Below, one piece after another: positions 40,248 to 42,874 of a stretch of 42,874 nt of DNA. The notes beneath the pieces were generated by a model. It searched no databases, was not told where the DNA came from, and saw only the letters and a list, made by a program, of their open reading frames with translations. The position numbers and the translations under genes were made by a program. The stretch is from Canibacter zhuwentaonis (GTDB lineage: Bacteria > Actinomycetota > Actinomycetes > Actinomycetales > Microbacteriaceae), in NCBI RefSeq assembly GCF_018531125.1, contig NZ_JAHDSY010000003.1; one strand, given 5' to 3'. The first letter of the stretch is position 1. Each line of letters begins with the position of its first letter.

Positions 40248-40465
40248 GTGTAGTGGATTACCCCGCCGCCGTGGGGTCTATAATTTGCGCTGGTTGTCAC
40301 ATCTAAGCCGTGGCGCTGGTTATCGCCGCTGAGCTGTGATGCGCCACCTACAGCACGCGCTCTTATCGCATCTGCGCGCCTGCTACGTTGCCCCTGTGGT
40401 GTCTGTCACATCGCGTCCGGCGCTAAACTAGGCTAAAATAGGAGAGGCGCTTTTTTGCGCCACCT
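40248..40465. other. Spacer before tRNA-Ser with leader hairpin
   Basis: Noncoding. Near 40404-40440 CTGTCA and TAAACT/TAAAAT motifs may be the tRNA-Ser promoter. GGCGC-TTTTTT-GCGCC (40446-40461) forms a hairpin five bp before the tRNA. Confidence 0.4.
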
Positions 40466-40553
40466 GGAGGATTCGCCTAGCGGCCTATGGCGCACGCCTG
40501 GAACGCGTGTTGGGTTAACGCCCTCAGGGGTTCAAATCCCCTATCCTCCGCCA
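40466..40553 (+). tRNA. tRNA-Ser(GGA)
   Basis: 88-nt class II tRNA. Acceptor GGAGGAT/ATCCTCC, anticodon stem CACGC/GCGTG with loop CTGGAAC (anticodon GGA), long variable arm (TTGGGTTAACGCCCTCA), T-arm GGGGTTCAAATCCCC, discriminator G and encoded CCA. Confidence 0.97.
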
Positions 40554-40564
40554 CTTAAAGATTG

Positions 40565-40996
40565 CTACCCGGTTTTTTGCGCCTGGCGACCTTTTAGATA
40601 CGTCACAATATTCGCGCCGATTATTGCGGAAAAAGAGATAATTGCAGCGGGATTACTGAACGCGATTGACATATCCAGCGCAAAAGCACTCGCTCCGGGC
40701 GGGGCAGTGATTGTGGCGAGGGTCTGATCCGCTTGGGCATCGGGCGCAGTTACGGCGAAAGCGAGCGCGCACCCCCACGAAATCAGCAGCCAGATTGTTA
40801 GCGCGCGACCCCTTGCCCTAATTTGCGCGCGGGCGTTTTTGTGCAGGCGCAACACGAGCATAATTGTGAGCGCTAAATACACTGCGGCGATCGCAAAATA
40901 CAAGGGCGCTGTTGCTCCCGCAAAACCGAAGGTGTGCCTGCCGAACGCGATGCTCGCAGCACAAGCTGTTCCGATAATCAGCGCTGCAATTCGCAT
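40565..40996 (-). CDS. Small membrane protein of unknown function (4 TM)
   Basis: 143 aa on the minus strand; ATG at 40994-40996 with a strong GGAGG nearby, so expression is likely. Four hydrophobic segments (about 3-22, 30-50, 67-84, 105-132). The loop before the last helix contains TAPDAQADQTLATITAPPGASAF. C-terminus is basic (LKGRQAQKTG). No family recognised. It converges on tRNA-Ser and interrupts the duplicated permease segments. Confidence 0.65.
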   Translation of the reverse strand: MRIAALIIGTACAASIAFGRHTFGFAGATAPLYFAIAAVYLALTIMLVLRLHKNARAQIRARGRALTIWLLISWGCALAFAVTAPDAQADQTLATITAPPGASAFALDMSIAFSNPAAIISFSAIIGANIVTYLKGRQAQKTG

Positions 40997-41447
40997 TGTA
41001 TCCTCCGAAAGTTAGCATTAACCGGCGTATCCGGCACTGCGTGGTAGTTAGACGGTGTTTTGAGCGAATCCGCCAGCCGCTGTTGCGCATCGACTCCGTA
41101 CCGCCCTCAATTTACTGTGATACGACTAGGAAACGGAGTCTGCCTGGGTGATCCGCTTATTAAACTCAATTGTACGTGATTGGGTTTAGCGTTGCCGGTG
41201 CTGTTTGACCGTGCCGCGAGTGTAACCGCGGCTGTTAGCATCCGCTAAAGATAATAATTTTGTCATAATGCATAAACTCTAGCGCGCCCAACTTCATAGT
41301 AGATTGAAAAATTAAAAACTATACTTAGAGTTTTCTTAAAAACGATAAGAAATGTCCGTGAATCTGGTACTACTATTAGCTGTGGTGAAAAATGGTAATT
41401 GCTCTTTTCAGTAAAGGGTAAAGGCGTTTACAAGAATAGGAGTGACG
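40997..41447. other. Spacer with remnant GNAT start and APC copy 2 leader
   Basis: 451 bp without an intact gene. 40997-41185 shows nothing I can name. 41186-41266 holds the GNAT remnant listed separately, and 41267-41447 is a diverged copy of the copy 1 upstream region, including TTTTCTTAAAA and the 16-bp leader element at 41412-41427. Confidence 0.6.
41186..41266 (-). pseudogene. Truncated duplicate of the GNAT gene start
   Basis: Minus-strand ATG at 41264-41266 reads MTKLLSLADANSRGYT, clearly homologous to MVKFSSLADANKHGYT of the gene at 38278-38625. Similarity ends after codon 16 (41219), and the frame stops at 41186-41188. It marks the left end of the duplicated GNAT-permease segment. 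Confidence 0.75.
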
Positions 41448-42830
41448 ATGTCACAGCAAGCACAACAGGGGCAGCTGAAGCGCAGCCTCGACCTTCGGGC
41501 GATTGTTTTCCTGGGTCTAGGATATATGACCCCAATGGTTGTTTATAACACATTCGGCCTGGTTTCTGAGCGTACTAACGGCGCGGTGCCGACCGCGTAT
41601 CTTGTGGCGCTCGTTGTAATGACGTTTACGGCTATTAGCTATGGTAAATTGGTGCGTGCTTTTCCGGGTGCGGGATCCGCATACACCTATACGCGCGAAG
41701 CAATCCACCCGAACGTGGGTTTCCTTGTGGGTTGGATAGCACTGCTTGGTCACCTGCTATTTCCGCTGGCGAACGTGCTAATTCTGCGTCTGTACATGGA
41801 ATATGTATTCCCGGATGTGCCCGGGTGGATGTTCGTGGTGGTGTTCGCTGTGATTATTACGGGATCGGTTGCGCTGTCGATGCGCGGTACCTCCAATTTC
41901 AACGGCATTTTGCTTATTTACTCACTGGCAGTTATGGTTATTTTCACAGTGTTGATCTCAATGCAGGTTTCTGAAGGACGCGGCACGGGCACCCTGCTGA
42001 GCGGTGCTCCGTTTGTGGGAACTGATTTTGATATGACCAACATTATTTACGGTGCAACGCTCGTATGCTTCTCTTTTATCGGTTTTGACGCGGTCACAGT
42101 GTACGCGCAGGAGGCGAAAGATCAGCGCGTGATGCCGCGCGCAATTCTGATTACAGTTTTGATTGGCGGTGCTATTTTTCTGCTCGGCAGCTATTTTGCG
42201 CAGCAGCGCTGGCCAGATGTGAGCGAGTTTGCAGAGTACACTGGCAATCCGCTGCCACACTTCGGTTTTATTGCCGGTGGCGATGTGTTTATGTGGTTCT
42301 TCACTGCGGCTGGTTTTGCGGCAACGATGGCTTCAGGGCTTGCTTCACACGCTTCGGTGTCGCGGATGCTCATGGTTATGGGTCGCAAGGGTGTGCTGCC
42401 AAAGCGCGTCTTTGGTCACGTTAGCCCGAAAACTCACACCCCGCTGACCAACGTGCTGATTGTTGGTCTGGTGAGCCTCGGCGCAATGTTCCTGGATCTT
42501 GACACCGTTGCGTCGGTGATTAACTTCGGCGCGCTAATCGCGTTTACCTTTATGAACATTTCGGTTATTGCCTGGTTTGCTATTCGCCAGGGTAAGCGTA
42601 AAAACGGCAAGGATATTTTCAATTACATCGTGATGCCTGTTATCGCAACGCTGCTCACGGTTATGCTGTGGGTTAATCTTGATGAAATCTCGCTCACGGT
42701 TGGTTTTATCTGGCTGGGAGTTGGTGTGATTTACCTGGCGTTTATCACCGGTGGTTTCAACAAACAGCCTAAGGGCTTTGACGAGTCGGAACCTGTGACC
42801 GGTTTTAATAAGGTTGCTGACGAAGCCTAG
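41448..42830 (+). CDS. APC-superfamily amino acid permease, copy 2
   Basis: 460 aa, same length as copy 1; ATG 41448 with AGGAG (a GTG six bp upstream is less likely). About 24 substitutions separate the first 168 residues from copy 1, several at the TM1/TM3 substrate region: VGLGLGYMTPT to VFLGLGYMTPM, VVYDTFG to VVYNTFG, ALLDYLLLP to ALLGHLLFP. Residues 169-460 are identical. The split suggests two transporters with different substrate preference that share a homogenised C-terminal half. Confidence 0.88.
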   Translation: MSQQAQQGQLKRSLDLRAIVFLGLGYMTPMVVYNTFGLVSERTNGAVPTAYLVALVVMTFTAISYGKLVRAFPGAGSAYTYTREAIHPNVGFLVGWIALLGHLLFPLANVLILRLYMEYVFPDVPGWMFVVVFAVIITGSVALSMRGTSNFNGILLIYSLAVMVIFTVLISMQVSEGRGTGTLLSGAPFVGTDFDMTNIIYGATLVCFSFIGFDAVTVYAQEAKDQRVMPRAILITVLIGGAIFLLGSYFAQQRWPDVSEFAEYTGNPLPHFGFIAGGDVFMWFFTAAGFAATMASGLASHASVSRMLMVMGRKGVLPKRVFGHVSPKTHTPLTNVLIVGLVSLGAMFLDLDTVASVINFGALIAFTFMNISVIAWFAIRQGKRKNGKDIFNYIVMPVIATLLTVMLWVNLDEISLTVGFIWLGVGVIYLAFITGGFNKQPKGFDESEPVTGFNKVADEA

Positions 42831-42874
42831 TTAAGCGCTGTTAGGGAGCGGGGTGAGCACGGTGTGCAAGCCCC
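41953..42874 (+). repeat. Exact long direct repeat, unit B
   Basis: Identical to 39314-40235 to the last base of the window, including the stop and the first arm of the terminator (42844-42853). The terminator's second arm lies outside the window. Confidence 0.95.

Noticed and set aside
1..42874. CRISPR array, insertion sequence or integrase
   Set aside because: No regularly spaced repeats, transposase or recombinase motifs were seen on either strand.

Overview
The window is the replication-origin region of a moderate-GC actinobacterial (Actinomycetota) chromosome. The core order rpmH-rnpA-yidD-yidC-jag-rsmG-parA-parB on the minus strand, diverging from dnaA-dnaN-recF-DUF721(dciA)-gyrB-gyrA-DUF3566 on the plus strand, is the classic actinobacterial oriC neighbourhood. 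A DnaA-box and AT-rich oriC lies between dnaA and dnaN. Five perfect 16-bp parS sites (1985, 4859, 11179, 20114, 30848) surround it; two lie inside coding sequence (recF and the thiamine ABC ATPase). I do not assign a genus.

Layout: 1-2000, an intrinsic terminator and an ABC-2 exporter pair; 2009-7148, the parB to rpmH block on the minus strand; 7149-17439, dnaA to DUF3566; 17440-20567, a thiamine/HMP uptake operon (YkoF-like protein, permease, lipoprotein, ATPase) behind a TPP riboswitch whose 3' strand touches the ribosome binding site; 20599-21249, a P-loop kinase-like protein; tRNA-Ile(GAT); 21747-24482, an unusual lyase-PabB fusion for p-aminobenzoate synthesis; tRNA-Ala(TGC).

24619-30663 is accessory DNA. 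After tRNA-Ala comes a decayed nuclease-like gene with an in-frame amber codon inside a perfect hairpin. Then follows what I consider the main discovery: a compact RiPP-type peptide operon. It has a 20-residue precursor, MDVKVERAEEVEAAAWWIIF, with no Cys, Ser, Thr, Asn, Gly or Pro, then an intercistronic hairpin, a stand-alone ThiF/E1-like adenylating enzyme with an N-terminal clamp-like domain, an M50-like membrane metalloprotease, two ABC transporter modules and a small membrane protein. The residue content rules out azole, lanthionine and thioether chemistries, and the lack of a C-terminal Asn argues against microcin C chemistry. The E1 enzyme must therefore activate a carboxylate (Glu/Asp side chain or the C-terminus), with PaaA of pantocin A as the nearest precedent I know. 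No YcaO, radical SAM, ATP-grasp or LanM gene is present.

30664-42874 returns to housekeeping content: a parS-containing palindrome followed by a T-run, exodeoxyribonuclease III, trpS, the riboflavin operon ribD-ribE-ribBA-ribH, a fused ABC exporter, a small GNAT protein, two APC-family permease paralogues flanking tRNA-Ser(GGA) and a small membrane protein. The paralogues differ at about two dozen residues in the first 168 and are identical at nucleotide level from there past their stop codons, a strong sign of gene conversion.
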